Positions 1 through 11,803 of a stretch of DNA of 64,000 nucleotides are shown in pieces (the stretch's first letter is position 1; the number at the start of each line of letters is the position of its first letter). Source of the DNA: Salticus scenicus. Its lineage: Eukaryota > Arthropoda > Arachnida > Araneae > Salticidae. The notes below the pieces were generated by a model. The model saw only the letters and a program-made list of their open reading frames with translations. It searched no databases and had not been told where the DNA came from. Made by a program: the position numbers and the translations under genes. The stretch lies in assembly GCA_963930645.1 (NCBI GenBank), contig OZ005654.1, positions 268,112,700 through 268,176,699 of the forward strand, given 5' to 3'.

Positions 1-1019
1 ATTTTCATGTAAAAAGAAACATTGATCTTCTTTTAACAAAGCATCTTTTGATATGCAAATTTTAAAAGCACCAATTTGTTTCAATATACAAGAAATAATG
101 GATTTTAAATTAACATGTTTAAAAGTTTGTTTTATAGGAGACTACTAATAGGAAAAAAAGACTGAAAAAATATATAAATATAACAATCATAATATAAAAT
201 CAGGCATTTAAACAAGAATGGTTAAAATAATTAAAAAACTATTATTTTATCCTCTTTAAATTCAAGGTTTCTTAATTATATTTTTGTAGTAATAATTCCA
301 TCGTTTTACATTTTAAATTGAAATTAGTTAATTTAATTAAAAGGATTGATTTTAAACTGTTCTAGGATTATTTGATTTGAATCTAGATCAATTATTTATT
401 ACTGTGTCCTTATTCATACAGATATTAAACGTAACACAATTATGTTTGTCAAAAATATATAAAGAAACGAAAGAAAAGATCTATAATTATTTTTAATATT
501 ACATCTCTATCAGTTATAAACAAACAGGCTTTGTTTAGTATTTTAAGATAAAAGTTAGTAAAATACTTAAAATATTAAGTATTTGGTAAGCAGTGGAAAA
601 GGTTGTTAAATAACACAAATTTCAAACTATAAACAATGTGATTTTTTTATTTAAATATTTTTTTCTTGCTGAGTAATAATAATAATAATAATAATAATAA
701 TACACACACATATATATATATATAATGTGATAATCTATAACAAAAATCTATACAAAAATATCTTTAAATACATGTAAATAAAAATAAAAATAATAATGCT
801 GTTTGATTAGAATTTTTATAATATTTGAAAAATCAACTCAATTTATTATATGAAATTGTCTCTGGGTGTTAAAATGCCCCCTCGCACCTACTCCCAGCCA
901 TCGAGAAATTTCGCTTTTAAAACTGGCATATGGCACGTAACGAACCCCAACCAATATTAGTTCTTCAGCCCAGTTGTTCTAAATCGCGTTCAAATGAGCT
1001 ATACAATGACAAGAGAAAC
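1..1019. repeat. Segmental duplication, copy 1 (first part)
   Basis: No gene is visible. The sequence matches, with divergence, 6265-6780 (shared words include aaacattgatcttct and taatggattttaaatta) and 9826-10550. The part at 730-1010 resembles 9205-9540 and 10190-10480. It breaks off at about 1010 inside a word that the other copies read through (gggctatagaatgtagg at 9516-9532) and resumes near 5320. The copy was therefore interrupted by the foldback element. It holds an (AAT)n tract near 680-702 and a short (TA)n tract. Confidence 0.6.
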
Positions 1020-1199
1020 CCAGAGGCCTGACTAGCGTATCGACGCAGCGCCGGCTCCCTACAAAAATGCTAACTGAGCAGGCGTACAGACTTTGATTTT
1101 TGAAAGTTGTTGGATTCGAGCAAGTTAAACAGAGTTTAGCGAGGCATCACCCTTTTAGCACATTTTCCTAATTCATGCGTATTCCTTCAATACAAAAAC

Positions 1200-1908
1200 G
1201 TTTCAAATGACAAAAACATCCCTACCCCTAAATATTTCTAATTTTTTTTTTTTTTTTTAAACAGTAACTTTATTTTTAGGAAAATTAATAGATACTTTAA
1301 ACAAAATTAACTAAAATTCTTTTTAAAAAACGAAACTGCCATTTCCTTGAAATATCTTCAATACAGATTTAAATTTATTGCATTTTTTTTTTCTTTAATC
1401 TCTTATTTATTTTATTTATTTATTTATTTATTTTAGCTTTTTTTCTCTTGTTTTGTTTTCTTTTTTTTTTTTTTTAACCTTGGATTACAATACAAATTTA
1501 AAATATGTGAAATATTTATTTTCATGTTTAAATAATAAACAAAAATCATTTTATTTAAATTTTAATTATTATATAAACTTGGTTTAAATTTGTTAAATAC
1601 GTTATTTAAATTACTTCTTTTTAAAATTCCTTTAATGCAAAGATGTTTCCAAATGACAGAAAGACCCCCCCCCCCCTAAATATTTCTTTCCATATTTTAT
1701 TATAATAACTGCAATTTATGAATTAATAGACTACAAAGAGAATTTAAAAAATAGACCAGATAAAATGTTTTATTAAAAAATAACTTTTTTTTTTTTTTAA
1801 AGGAAAGGTAATAGATAATTAAAAGAAAAAAAAAATCTTTAAAAACGAAACAGCCATTCTCTTAAACTATCTTCAATACAAATTCAAATTTATTGCATTT
1901 CTTTTTTT

Positions 1909-1939
<31 letters not shown>

Positions 1940-2290
1940 TTAAACAGTTTATTTTATTTTACTTAGCTTAAGAAAAAAAAAAACCGTGGATTACAATAAA
2001 ATCTTGTAATAGAATTTTTAAATATATAAAATGTTTATTTTTATGTTTAAATAGTAAACAAAAATTATTTCATTTAAATTTTAATTATTATTAAAACTTG
2101 TTTAAATTTGTTAAATATATTTCTTTTAAAAATTTCTTTAATGCAAAGATGTTTCAAATGACAAAAACACCCCCTCGCCCCTAAATATTTCTTTCCATAT
2201 TTTATTAAAATAACTGCAATTTATGAATTAATACACTACATAAAGAACTGCTTTTTTATTTAATACTAATTCCTGCGAAGATTTAAAAAA
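1200..2290 (+). repeat. Left arm of foldback: tandem units of about 500 bp
   Basis: The anchor word cgaaac(t/a)gccatt recurs near 1330 and 1845. The anchor tttcaaatgacaaaaac recurs near 1200 and 2150, with a variant near 1647. This gives a period of about 500-510 bp. Poly-T and poly-C tracts lie at the same relative place in each unit. Confidence 0.75.
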
Positions 2291-3437
2291 ATATTTTTAT
2301 GAGAGTTATTTAAGTTAATTAATGTGAAGATAATAAGAAAAACCCTCAAATTGTAAAAGCCTTCATGTGAAGATGAATTTCTTCACATAGTCGTGATCGT
2401 TGACTAATGTAGATTTCTGTAAAGAAAGTCAGGTTAGCAATACTTCAATAATCAGTCCAATTGCAGTCATCAAGATCCTTTTATTGAATAATTCGTCCAA
2501 ATAAAATCAAGGAATATTTCAAACAATTTTGTACAGAGCGTTGTAAAAAGTTTACTAATGAAGTATATAAACCCATGGTTAAATGTTGAGATTGTCGCGT
2601 AAGATGGGGGAGAGAGCGAACGTAATTACATCGTAACTATACTATGATCTAGAGCAGTTCTGAGCTCTTTACACTAGAACAGATCTGAGATGTCTGAAGA
2701 AAAAGAGCCAAATTTTAGAAAAACAGCCAAATTATAGGGCTAAATATTTTCATTGTTTATCGGATAAAACAATGTTAATTTTTGAATTTGTAATGACGGT
2801 TTATAATTGTAGTAACCCTTTAATCGCCAACATCTTGCCAAATTACCGTTAGACAAGAGAAAGAAACGGTTAAGAAATGCAGTCATCAATATTGCGCAAT
2901 CTAAAATAAATTACATCCTGTGTTGAAATAATATAAATTCTGACAATGAGTTTCCTTGTTTTATGACTATTTGAGAACACTTTTTATTTTATAATTACGT
3001 TTAATGTCAGAATTTCCGTTAGATATTATTATTATTTTATTTTCTTTTTTTTATCGCATAAAATAAAGTACTTTTCTATTTAAAAGATAAACATGTTATT
3101 TATAATTTAGATATAAAACATATACAAATTAGATTTCTGAATGATGTGTGTTAATGTTTTATGTTAATAAATAGTGTAGGTCGTATGTATAATTAAAATT
3201 GCGCAATTTTTAATGACACTTAAAAAAAAACAATTCTTTCTTCAAATGTCTGAAAACAAATTATGTGAATAAAATATCACACATGAAATTTAATTATTTT
3301 TATATTGCGATAATGCATTAATTTATCATTAGATTTTATTTTATTTAAAAATTCAATTAAAATTTAACCAAATATATGTGAACACCTTCACACTTCAACA
3401 ATGATTTCAATTTAATAAAGCATGGCCCACCATCAGA

Positions 3438-3469
<32 letters not shown>

Positions 3470-3969
3470 AGGCAAATATGCAACATGAATGCATCAGCAC
3501 ATTGCAGCAATTTTTCTACAGAATCTTTAAAAGTTTGTTTCTGAATGTGGGATTAGGCCTGAGTGAGATGTTCTCTGGGCAGTCTTTTTAAGGTGACCTA
3601 ACACATTCTAATGCGAGTTCCTAAGAAGACCATGGAAAAGTCGCACAACTAGGTTAACAAGTGTGTACCTGATTCGAAGCTAGCGCCTACCATCTATCAC
3701 CTTGGATGACAGAATCTCTTTGCCAGTGCAATAAATTTAGAATAAGAAATTTGTTTTAAATATAGATTTCAAATTCTAAAAGGGCTTTTTTTAAACTGAT
3801 ATTTTGGTAGTAGTTTTACTTTATTTTTTCTATTTTTTCCATATAAATAAAAAATATTAAAAAGGTTTTGACAACCAATTTTTGTCTGTAGTCAAAGCCT
3901 GACTATAGCACGGGAACCTGGGGCCCCTGCCCTGAGCACTAAGATAAAGCACTAAAGTCCAAAATGCAT
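2291..3969. other. Foldback interior, no gene seen
   Basis: Mostly AT-rich sequence with a poly-A tract at about 3441-3468. A slightly more GC-balanced patch at 3540-3730 has no convincing open frame. I see no transposase motif. Confidence 0.5.
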
Positions 3970-4964
3970 TCATAAATGTTTGTTGAGACATTTTTTTTTT
4001 TTTTTTCTAAGAAGTAATTTAAATAAAATATTTAAAAGGCAGTTTCGTTTTTAAAGAACTTTCTTTTATTATTATTATTATCTATTAATTTTCCTAACAA
4101 AAAAACAAACAAAAAAAAAAAAGGTTGCTGTATTTTAACAAAACTTTTTACCTGGTTTATTTTTTTAAATCTCTATGTTGTGTATTAATTCATAAATTGC
4201 AGTTATTTTAATAAAATATGGAAAGAAATATTTAGGAGGGGGATTGTTTTTGTCATTTGAAACATCTTTGCATTAAAGGAATTTTAAAAATAAATATATA
4301 ATAACGAATTTAAACAAGTTTAAAAAATAATTAAAATTCAAATGAAATAATTTTTGTTTACTATTTAAACATAAAAATAAATATTTTACATATTTAAAAA
4401 TTCTATTATAAATTTTTATTATAATCCACATTTTTTTTTAACTAAGTAAAATAAAATAAACTGTTTAACAGATTTAAAAAAAAAAAAAAAAAGCAATACA
4501 TTTAAGTTTGTATTGAAGATATTTTAAGAAAATAGCAGTTTCGTTTTTTAATTTTTTTTTATTATCCATTAATTTTTCTTTAAAAAAAAAGAAAAATGTT
4601 ATTTTTTACTAAAACTTTTTACCTGGTCAGTCTTTTAAATTCTCTTTGCAGTCTATCAATTCATAAATTGCAGTTGTTGTAATAAAATATGGAAAGAAAT
4701 ATTTAGGGAGGGGTGGGGGGGGGATGCTTTTGTCATTTGAAACATTTTTGCATTAAAGGAATTTTAAAAAGAAGTAATTTAAATAACATATTTCACAAAT
4801 TTAAACAAGTATAAATAATAATTAAAATTTAAATAAAATATTTTTTTGTTTACTATTTAAACATAAAAATAAATATTTTACATATTTTAAATTTGTATTG
4901 TAATTCAAGGGTTTAAAAAAAAAAAAAAAAACGCTAAGTAAAAATAATAATAAACTGTACAAGA

Positions 4965-5001
<37 letters not shown>

Positions 5002-5140
5002 ATAAATTTAAATCTGTATTGAAGATATTTCAAGGAAATGGCAGTTTCGTTTTTTAAAAAAGTTTTTAGTTAATCTTTTTAATTATCTATTAATTTTCCT
5101 AAAAATAAAGTTACTGTTACAAAAAAAAAAAAAAAAAAAA
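3970..5140 (-). repeat. Right arm of foldback: inverted tandem units of about 500 bp
   Basis: This is the reverse complement of the left arm. The word ggcagtttcgtttt occurs near 4040 and 5040 (a variant near 4535), and ggaaagaaatattta occurs near 4220 and 4690. The unit length equals that of the left arm, so the tandem array existed before the inversion or was copied between arms. Confidence 0.75.
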
Positions 5141-5325
5141 AAGTGATTCAATTCAATATGAACTACCATACACATGTAACGCATAAACATAAATGGTAAA
5201 CAATCTTACAAGTGTAGCAGCGCATCGCCAAATTACATAATGCCACACCTGCCAAGGCAATTTATTCAACTTTTTCATAGGGAGCCGGCGCTGCGGCGAG
5301 ACGCTAGCCAGAGACCTGTAGAAAG

Positions 5326-5550
5326 GCCACATTGAACAATTTCACTTAACCCTAGGACATATTTTTTAAACACACGATCTTAACTAGGGAAGAAAATTCT
5401 AAATGACAGAAAGAAAGGTAAATATTCCCATTTAAATTCCGGCCGTACTTGAAAGTGAAAATAAACGAAGTAAAAGCATCTAAATGCATGATAAGAAATC
5501 GATTACTAAATACAATAGTCTACCTATAATTACAGAATAACAAAAAAAAA

Positions 5551-5592
<42 letters not shown>

Positions 5593-6264
5593 TAAATTAA
5601 ATATATCTTAATAAAGATTATAGATATTATATAACAAAAAAGAATTCTCAAAAATTAATTTATGATATCGTAATATTGTGTGTTAAAATTTAAATATAGT
5701 ATAAAAATTTAAAGTTATAATTTATTAAAATAAAAAATAATATTCAGTTCAAAGGAAATTTTAGTTTTAATGATATTTATGCACAGCTAATTGTTCTGAA
5801 TTTTTTATTTCATTTATGAATAACTAAAATTTGCTCAGAATAAATTTCATTACTTCTTTGTGGAATAAAACATTAAAAAAGAAAAGTTTGAATAATACTA
5901 TTCAAATTATACTGTATCTAATAAATAAATGAGAGTGTCCCCAAAAGATTCTGTATCGTTAGTATTACTTTTTTAATACCAAATCAAAGAATAATTTTTA
6001 TTTTACAATATTCTACACTGTACAATTCTGAATTGTTTTACATTATTTACTTTCTTAACTTTTATTTATACTTTTTTTTTTCCTTTTTGTAAAGAAATAG
6101 AATTTATTATGAACTTTGGATGACAATTATTCTTTAACAAAACTTACAAAGATTTTTAGTACCTTTATATCCTTCTAGTAGAAGCTGATTATTGCAAATG
6201 AATTCCAGGTATTCTCTATGCAATAGCCTCGTAAAATTCTATGATTAAATGTAAATATAATTTT
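5326..6264. repeat. Segmental duplication, copy 1 (continued), partly inverted
   Basis: The sequence gtagaaaggcc at 5319-5329 continues copy 1 after the foldback. The stretch 5640-5775 is the reverse complement of 9640-9770 (shared words aatttattaaaataaa and attttagttttaatgat), so part of the duplication is inverted here. An (ATT)n tract lies at about 5550-5592. No gene is seen. Confidence 0.5.
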
Positions 6265-6840
6265 CAATTTAAGAGAAACATTGATCTTCTATTAACAAAA
6301 CATCTTTTAATATGCAAATCTTGAAAAACACTTATTTCTTCGAAATTGAAAAACGTTAATGGATTTTAAATTAAACTGTTTAAATGTTTGTGTTATAGAA
6401 GGTAACTGAAAGGAAAGATTTCTGAGAAAATATCATTACAATCATAACATAAATTTAGACATTTAACAAGACTGGGCGAAATCTATTAATTACATATAAA
6501 TATATATATATATATATATACATATATATATTAAAACATGTCATTTAATTCAATATTTCTTAATTGAAATTTTTCGTAGTAATGGTTTTATATTTTCTGT
6601 TTTAACTGATGATTATTTAATTCAATTAAAAGGACTCATTCTAACATTTTTGAGGATTATTTGTCATGAGTCTATATCCATTATATAAATGAATCTTTGT
6701 TCATAGAAATTTTAATCGTTATGCGATAATGGATACCAAAAAAGAAAACAAGAGAAGAATGATGCTATATATAGAGATAGATAGATAGATAGATAGATAG
6801 AAATAGATGTCGATCTATCAATTACACTGGGAAACAGTCA
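6265..6840 (+). repeat. Segmental duplication, copy 2
   Basis: Matches 1-480 and, better, 9826-10060 (shared words tttctgttttaactgat and aaaaggactcattctaac). It ends in a (GATA)n tract near 6778-6802. A similar tract lies at the same place in copy 3 near 10045, which supports common descent. Confidence 0.65.
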
Positions 6841-7081
6841 TTTTGCGGCATGGTAGTTTAAAGTCAATTCTGTATAAGACTAGTGTGCTGAATACTAGAA
6901 AATTATTAGGTTTGTCAAATTGGCTCTAGTTTTTGAGATAAAGAGTATTAACTATTTCACTGAAAAAACCTAAATAAAAATACAAATATGTATTGAAAAA
7001 ATATTTTAATTAAGATCCTTTATAAGAACGATATAAAAACAAAAAATATACATGCTGTTCATCAAATAATTAAAACAAAAA

Positions 7082-8787
7082 TTACAAAAAACTTTTTCTG
7101 TAAGCTTTTTTGTCATGGTTTTGCTCAGGACAATCCCTTATTAAAGTCCAACAGTAGTCTGCCAGCATGTGGCGATCCCATCGACCTTGGTATCTTTCTT
7201 CCATTATCCTGATGTCCTGGTGAAACCGCTCTCTTTGTTCCTCACTGTAATCGCCCAGATTATCCGGGAATCTGCCCAAATGGCTATGCAAAAAATGCAA
7301 TTTAATGCTGATAATAACTCCTAATGTGTGGAAATTTTAAAGCATTTTAGCAACCAATTCTGCATAGTCTGGTGCTTTATGATTCCCCAAAAAATGTTTG
7401 ACTACTAAAACAAAGCTAAGCCATGCTTCAGATTCAATTTGTGTCATATGGTTTACAAAAACAGTGTCTTTTATAAGAGTACGGATTTGCGGTCCATTGA
7501 AAATGCCTGCTTTTAATTTTTCCATACTCAGGGCTGGAAACTTTTGACACACATATTTAAAACAGTCACCAGTCTTATCAAGGACTTTGATGAACTGTTT
7601 CATTAGCCCAAGCTTGATGTGAAGTGGTGGAAGAAGGATATTCTCTCGGCTTACCACATCAGTGGTTCATGAATCACATTTGCTCTTCCTACCTCCATAT
7701 TTTCCCTCAAAGGCCAGACCTTTCTAATCCAATGTTCTGTTTTTGCGTGAGTATCCCACAGACATATGAAACAGGGATATTTAGTTTACTCACCTTGCTG
7801 GCCTAAAAAAAATTCATCATCTTCAAGTCGACGCATACTGACCACTGATGCATTGCGTACAAAATCTTTTCTAAAACAATTTTAATATTTTGGTATTCCT
7901 CTTTTAGTTTGGTAGTATGACCGATTGGAACTGAAGCAAATTTATTTCCATTTTGCAGCAATACACATTCAGAATTATTTTTGAGCTACCTATAAAAAGC
8001 CTCCAATGTTCAGGCTTATATTCGGGAAGGGCCATACAATTTAAGAGTCCAGAAACATTGTTACACAAAATACAAGCTTATCTTCTTCAGTAAAGTAAGG
8101 AAGAAAGTCTTGCTCTCTGATCCTAAAGGATGTAATGGTAACACCAGGTTGAAGACAGTGTTTTTCTTTTAATCTCGAAGCAAGAATTTCGGCCGATTTT
8201 TTTTATAAATTCAAATCACGAACCAAGTCATTGAGCTCCTCTTGAGAAAATCCCTGTTTTGTAGAACTACTTTCTTCGGAATCACTTTCACTGCTGCTCG
8301 TCTGATTGTCTGATCCCTCTAACCATTTGCAGTAGATTGTCCTGAAAACACTGGAATTGGCAAATCATCACTGTGTAATACTGGTGGTTTAGCCGATTCC
8401 ACATTAGCATAAACCCAAGTACGTTTTTTATACCGGTTGATACCTTTTACATTCACTGCACAAAAGTAACAGTTAGTAGACTCAGTCCATATCATCGGCA
8501 CTCCAAATTGAAGCTCTTTACGGCCTCCTTGACTCCAGTATCGCAAAGATTCTACACAAGGCTTACAGACGATATTGGACACCCAATATTTATTCTTTTG
8601 TGCGAGCTTTCTCCCAAAGCATGCTTTGTAGGTTTTTATCACAAACTCCGTGATCTTTTTTCTTTGCTTTTGTAAACAAAATTTGCCACATATATAACAA
8701 AAACTGTTGGGGTTGTTGACACAAGGTTTTCATAACGAACTCATATTTTTCAAGACAAAATGCACTTTTAAACTTACAATAAGACAC
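7082..8787 (-). pseudogene. Broken copy of an uncharacterised multi-Cys arthropod protein family
   Basis: The function is unknown to me. On the minus strand the pieces run collinearly for about 560 residues. An N-terminal part (8787 to about 8640) is followed by a frameshift. Next comes a Cys-rich segment with VCKPCVESLRYW, FGVPMIW and CYFCAVNVKGINR (8642-8319), then a degraded acidic/Ser stretch and a middle part with YPCFICLWDTHA near 7730. A block with LPPLHIKLGLMKQF, FLGNHKAPDY (7657-7337) and the C-terminal block HFLHSHLGRFPDNLGDYSEE ... YQGRWDRHMLADYCW (7300-7082) complete it. The last two blocks share one frame and are split only by a TAA at 7337-7339. The C-terminus looks natural. I recall this family as repetitive in spiders, insects and cnidarians, which suggests a selfish origin, but no catalytic motif is clear. 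Several frameshifts and stops make it a pseudogene. Confidence 0.8.
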
Positions 8788-9204
8788 GAACTGATAATTT
8801 CAAGGTCTAATAGCTGATTCGTAAAATTGTTGTACCTATATACGTGAATAGATAATAAAAGTTAGTGCCGTTAATCAAATCAATGGATCTTTAGCAGGGT
8901 AGTCTAACTTTTTTCATTGATTTCTTGTGTTTCGTTTATCTCAAGAACCAGAGTCAATCCAAAAAAAGTAAATGCATACTGTGTATGTCTAATACAAGTG
9001 TTTACAGAAAACATTAACAAAATAAATGCCGCAGAAATTTTATTTTTTTTTATTTCCGCAGTGTTATATAAACGCATTTTGTTAAGTATTTCAATAAAAA
9101 TTTTGTGAAATAATATTAAAAATAAGCATTTGTTAAGAAGTAAATATCTTTGTAAAATAATAAGGTTAAAAACAAGAAAAATTATCATGTTGATTTCATT
9201 TTCT
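8788..9204. other. AT-rich spacer, no gene
   Basis: The small open frames on both strands here overlap each other and are AT-rich, so they look like chance. The stretch near 9060-9225 resembles 10095-10180 and belongs to the duplication. Confidence 0.4.
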
Positions 9205-9825
9205 TTCTTACTGCATAATACTGTTTCATAAATAAAATAATAAAGAATCTATTAGCTATTAAAAAAAATCTATGTAAAATTCACTTTAAACTAATACAAT
9301 AAAAAATTAATAATGTTGTTTAATTAGAACTTTTGTAATACCAAATCTATTTAATATGCAAAGTTATCTCTGAATATTAGAATGCATCACTGGCTGTGGA
9401 GAGGTTCTTTGGTTAAAACTGGTAGATGATAGGTGTCCAGTTCGAATTCAGGTTACGATTTTGAGCTTGGCTGTTCTGAGATACCTTAGCTATCCAAACT
9501 CACGTACAAACGGGCTATAGAATGTAGGAAAGCCTTATTGAATCATGCCACTCACTTTTATTTCCTTCTTTAAGCAGTCGACCAAAACCAGGCAGAAAAA
9601 TTTAGACTCAAGAAAAAAAAAATCAGAAGATTTAACTGTGTTATCATTAAAACTAAAATTTTCTTCACACTGAATATTATTCTTTATTTTAATAACTTAT
9701 AACTATAAATTGTTATACTATATTTAAATGTTTACATGCAATATTAAGATATCATAAACGAATTTTTGAAAATTCTTTCTTGATATACAACATCAATATT
9801 CTTTATTAAAAATATGTTTAATTTA
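9205..9825 (+). repeat. Segmental duplication, copy 2 (second part)
   Basis: The segment 9205-9600 aligns with 10170-10550. Shared words include actggtagatgata, gtgtccag or gtgtccaa, and acaaacgggctata. It gives the uninterrupted version of the site that the foldback split in copy 1. Confidence 0.7.
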
Positions 9826-10560
9826 ATTGATTAATTACAATTTTCATGGTAATGATTTCATATTTTCTGTTTTAACTGATAATTATTTATTTCAGTTAAA
9901 AGGACTCATTCTAACATTTTGGAGGATTATTTATCATGAGTCTGTAACCATTATATATAAATGAATCTTTGTTCGTAGAAATTTTAATCGTAAAGCGATA
10001 ATGGATCTTAGAAAAGAATAAAAGAAAAGAAATAGTATATATAGAGAGTTAGATAGATAGATAGAAATAGATATAGATATAGATATAGATCTATCAATTA
10101 TATAAACACATTTTGTTTACTGTTTTAATAAAAAAATTTCGTAAATTTTCTTTCTTACTTCATAATAATCTTATGTAAATGAAATAATAAAGAAATCAAT
10201 TAACTATAACAAAATCTATGCATAATTAACTTTAAATGCATACAATAAAAATGACAAGCGTTGCGTAATTAAAACTTTGCAATACCAAGTCTATTTATTA
10301 TATAAAGTTATCTTTGAGTATTATAATGCCTCACTGGCTTTGGAAAGGTTATTTAGTTAAAACTGGTAGATGATAAGTGTCCAATGCAAACTCAGGTTAC
10401 AATTTTGAGCCTGGTTGTTCAGAGACAACTTAGCTGTCCAAACTCGTGTACAAACGGGCTATAAAATGTAGGAAGACTTTATGAAATCACTCCACTCATT
10501 GCCATTTCCTTTTTCTAAACATTCGACCTCAACAGAGCAAAAAATCTAGATGGAAAAAAA
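9826..10560 (+). repeat. Segmental duplication, copy 3
   Basis: Its first half matches 6553-6800 and its second half matches 9205-9600. It includes a GATA-type microsatellite near 10045-10090. No coding sequence is seen. Confidence 0.65.
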
Positions 10561-10859
10561 AATTAAGATAAAAATTTGAATATGGTATACACAGTAGCCA
10601 AAAATATTCAGTACATAAAAGGTTAAACTTTCGTTTGATGTTTTGGAGTCTCAAACTTTATGATGATTCTCAATTTTCTTGATGTTTCTTGATTCTCAAT
10701 TTTCTCTTCTCTAACATTGTGCCATGACCATAGAATCTCTCTCATGCTAATATACTAATATAGTACATATACTAATATATATTATATATTGGGGGGGGGG
10801 GGGGGAATTTTACTTTTTTTTTTTTTTTCTTTATTGAAATTCAAAATGCATACTCTCTT

Positions 10860-11335
10860 ATTTTGTTTTATTTGATCCTAAACACTTGTTTGCGAAGTAT
10901 CAGATCTCTGGGATAATGTTAACCCGTGCTAAATTGAAGGGAATATCATAGCATTTTTAATATAAAAAAAAGCACCACAAAACTGGCGTTGTAAAAAATA
11001 TTACTTACAAACTTTGAATAAAAGAAAGTTAGTTGCTGCAGTCAAAGCGTTGTCGCTTTGACTGCGGCACTCGTGCTTACTTTATGGTGCGTTGTCACTT
11101 TGACTGCAGCACTCGTGCTTACTTTATTCGCCTGATGAAGAGTCATGTGTTTTTTCGACCCGAAACAATTGTTGCGAGTTTATTGCATTTTATGGTGTTT
11201 ATTCAAAGTTTGTAAGTAATATATCCTAGCATATACTAGGATTTTCTCGTCAATAAAGCACGGGTTAACATTATCCCAGAGAGCTGATAATTTGCTAAAA
11301 CGTGTTTAGGATCAAATAGAAAAAAAATAAAGGGT
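10860..11335. mobile_element. Nested inverted-repeat element carrying a hammerhead-like core
   Basis: The outer inverted repeat pairs 10862-10940 with 11250-11335 (shared words tttgatcctaaacac and gggataatgttaacccg). Inside is a second repeat bounded by ttacttacaaactttgaat (about 11003-11021) and its complement (11200-11219). This inner repeat is homologous to the foldback at 53481-53768, but its left arm is shortened. A block containing actcgtgcttactttat is duplicated in tandem at 11068-11120. A poly-G tract lies just outside, near 10791. Confidence 0.7.
11127..11178 (+). ncRNA. Hammerhead-ribozyme-like core
   Basis: The order of parts fits a type I hammerhead. Stem I strand TTCGC is followed by CTGATGA, an extra A, stem II (GAGTC ... 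GACCC, one mismatch), GAAAC, a minimal stem III (AC-AATT-GT), U17 in a GTT cleavage triplet, and the stem I partner GCGAG. Hammerheads with tiny stem III are known from Penelope-like elements and retrozymes. The extra A between CTGATGA and stem II is unusual, so activity is uncertain. Confidence 0.55.
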
Positions 11336-11648
11336 ATACGTATCAGAAAAAAACGTAAATAAAATAAATACGTAAATAGAAATAATACAGAAATAATACA
11401 GAATACAAAAAATACGTAATAATACAGAAAACACGTAATAATAATAATACAGAAATACGTAAATAATAATACAGAAAATACGTAAAAGAAAAAACAAAAT
11501 TTTCTCCTCATTTAAGAGACACCCTAATACAGAAATTTGGTGCATCTGTTTAATTTTTTTAAGTATAAGTACTGTTGAAAGAAGGGAACGTAGCAGTAGG
11601 CCATTAGGTTATAGCTAAATTTTCTTATTTGACACTCTTTATTCTTTC

Positions 11649-11679
<31 letters not shown>

Positions 11680-11803
11680 GTGAAATGCTGAACAATTAAT
11701 TTTAACAGTATATCATGATTTATTAAAAATATCATCATATAGGTCTAAATATCCTGCATAGAACGTAAGAAATATTTTCCATATTGTTGAAGAAATGTTT
11801 ATG
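11336..11803. other. Low-complexity spacer
   Basis: An array of degenerate acgtaaataataatacagaa units fills about 11340-11490, and a poly-T tract lies at about 11651-11679. The open frames here are readings of the array. No gene is seen. Confidence 0.5.

Larger units (their letters stand above)
1020..5325. mobile_element. Foldback-type element with long arms of about 500-bp tandem repeats
   Basis: The ends form a short inverted repeat: GCAGCGCCGGCTCCCT near 1050-1066 and its complement near 5278-5294, each next to a CTAGCG-type word. Inside lie long inverted arms (about 1200-2290 and 3970-5140). Each is built of two to three units of about 500 bp that repeat the words aaacgaaactgcc, aaatatttctttccatatttt and atcttcaatacaaattt. 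The middle (2290-3970) is mostly AT-rich and shows no transposase. Paralogous sequence near 9516-9532 and 10446-10470 represents the empty site. Long TIRs with internal tandem repeats are known from FB and Galileo elements, but I cannot assign a superfamily. Long A and T tracts sit between the units. Confidence 0.7.

Noticed and set aside
6775..6802. Functional GATA-factor binding cluster
   Set aside because: A pure (GATA)n microsatellite with a counterpart in the duplicated copy. No promoter or gene is near.
11236..11545. Phe/Tyr-rich membrane proteins on the minus strand
   Set aside because: They are translations of a degenerate (acgtaaataataatacag)n array and overlap each other in two frames.
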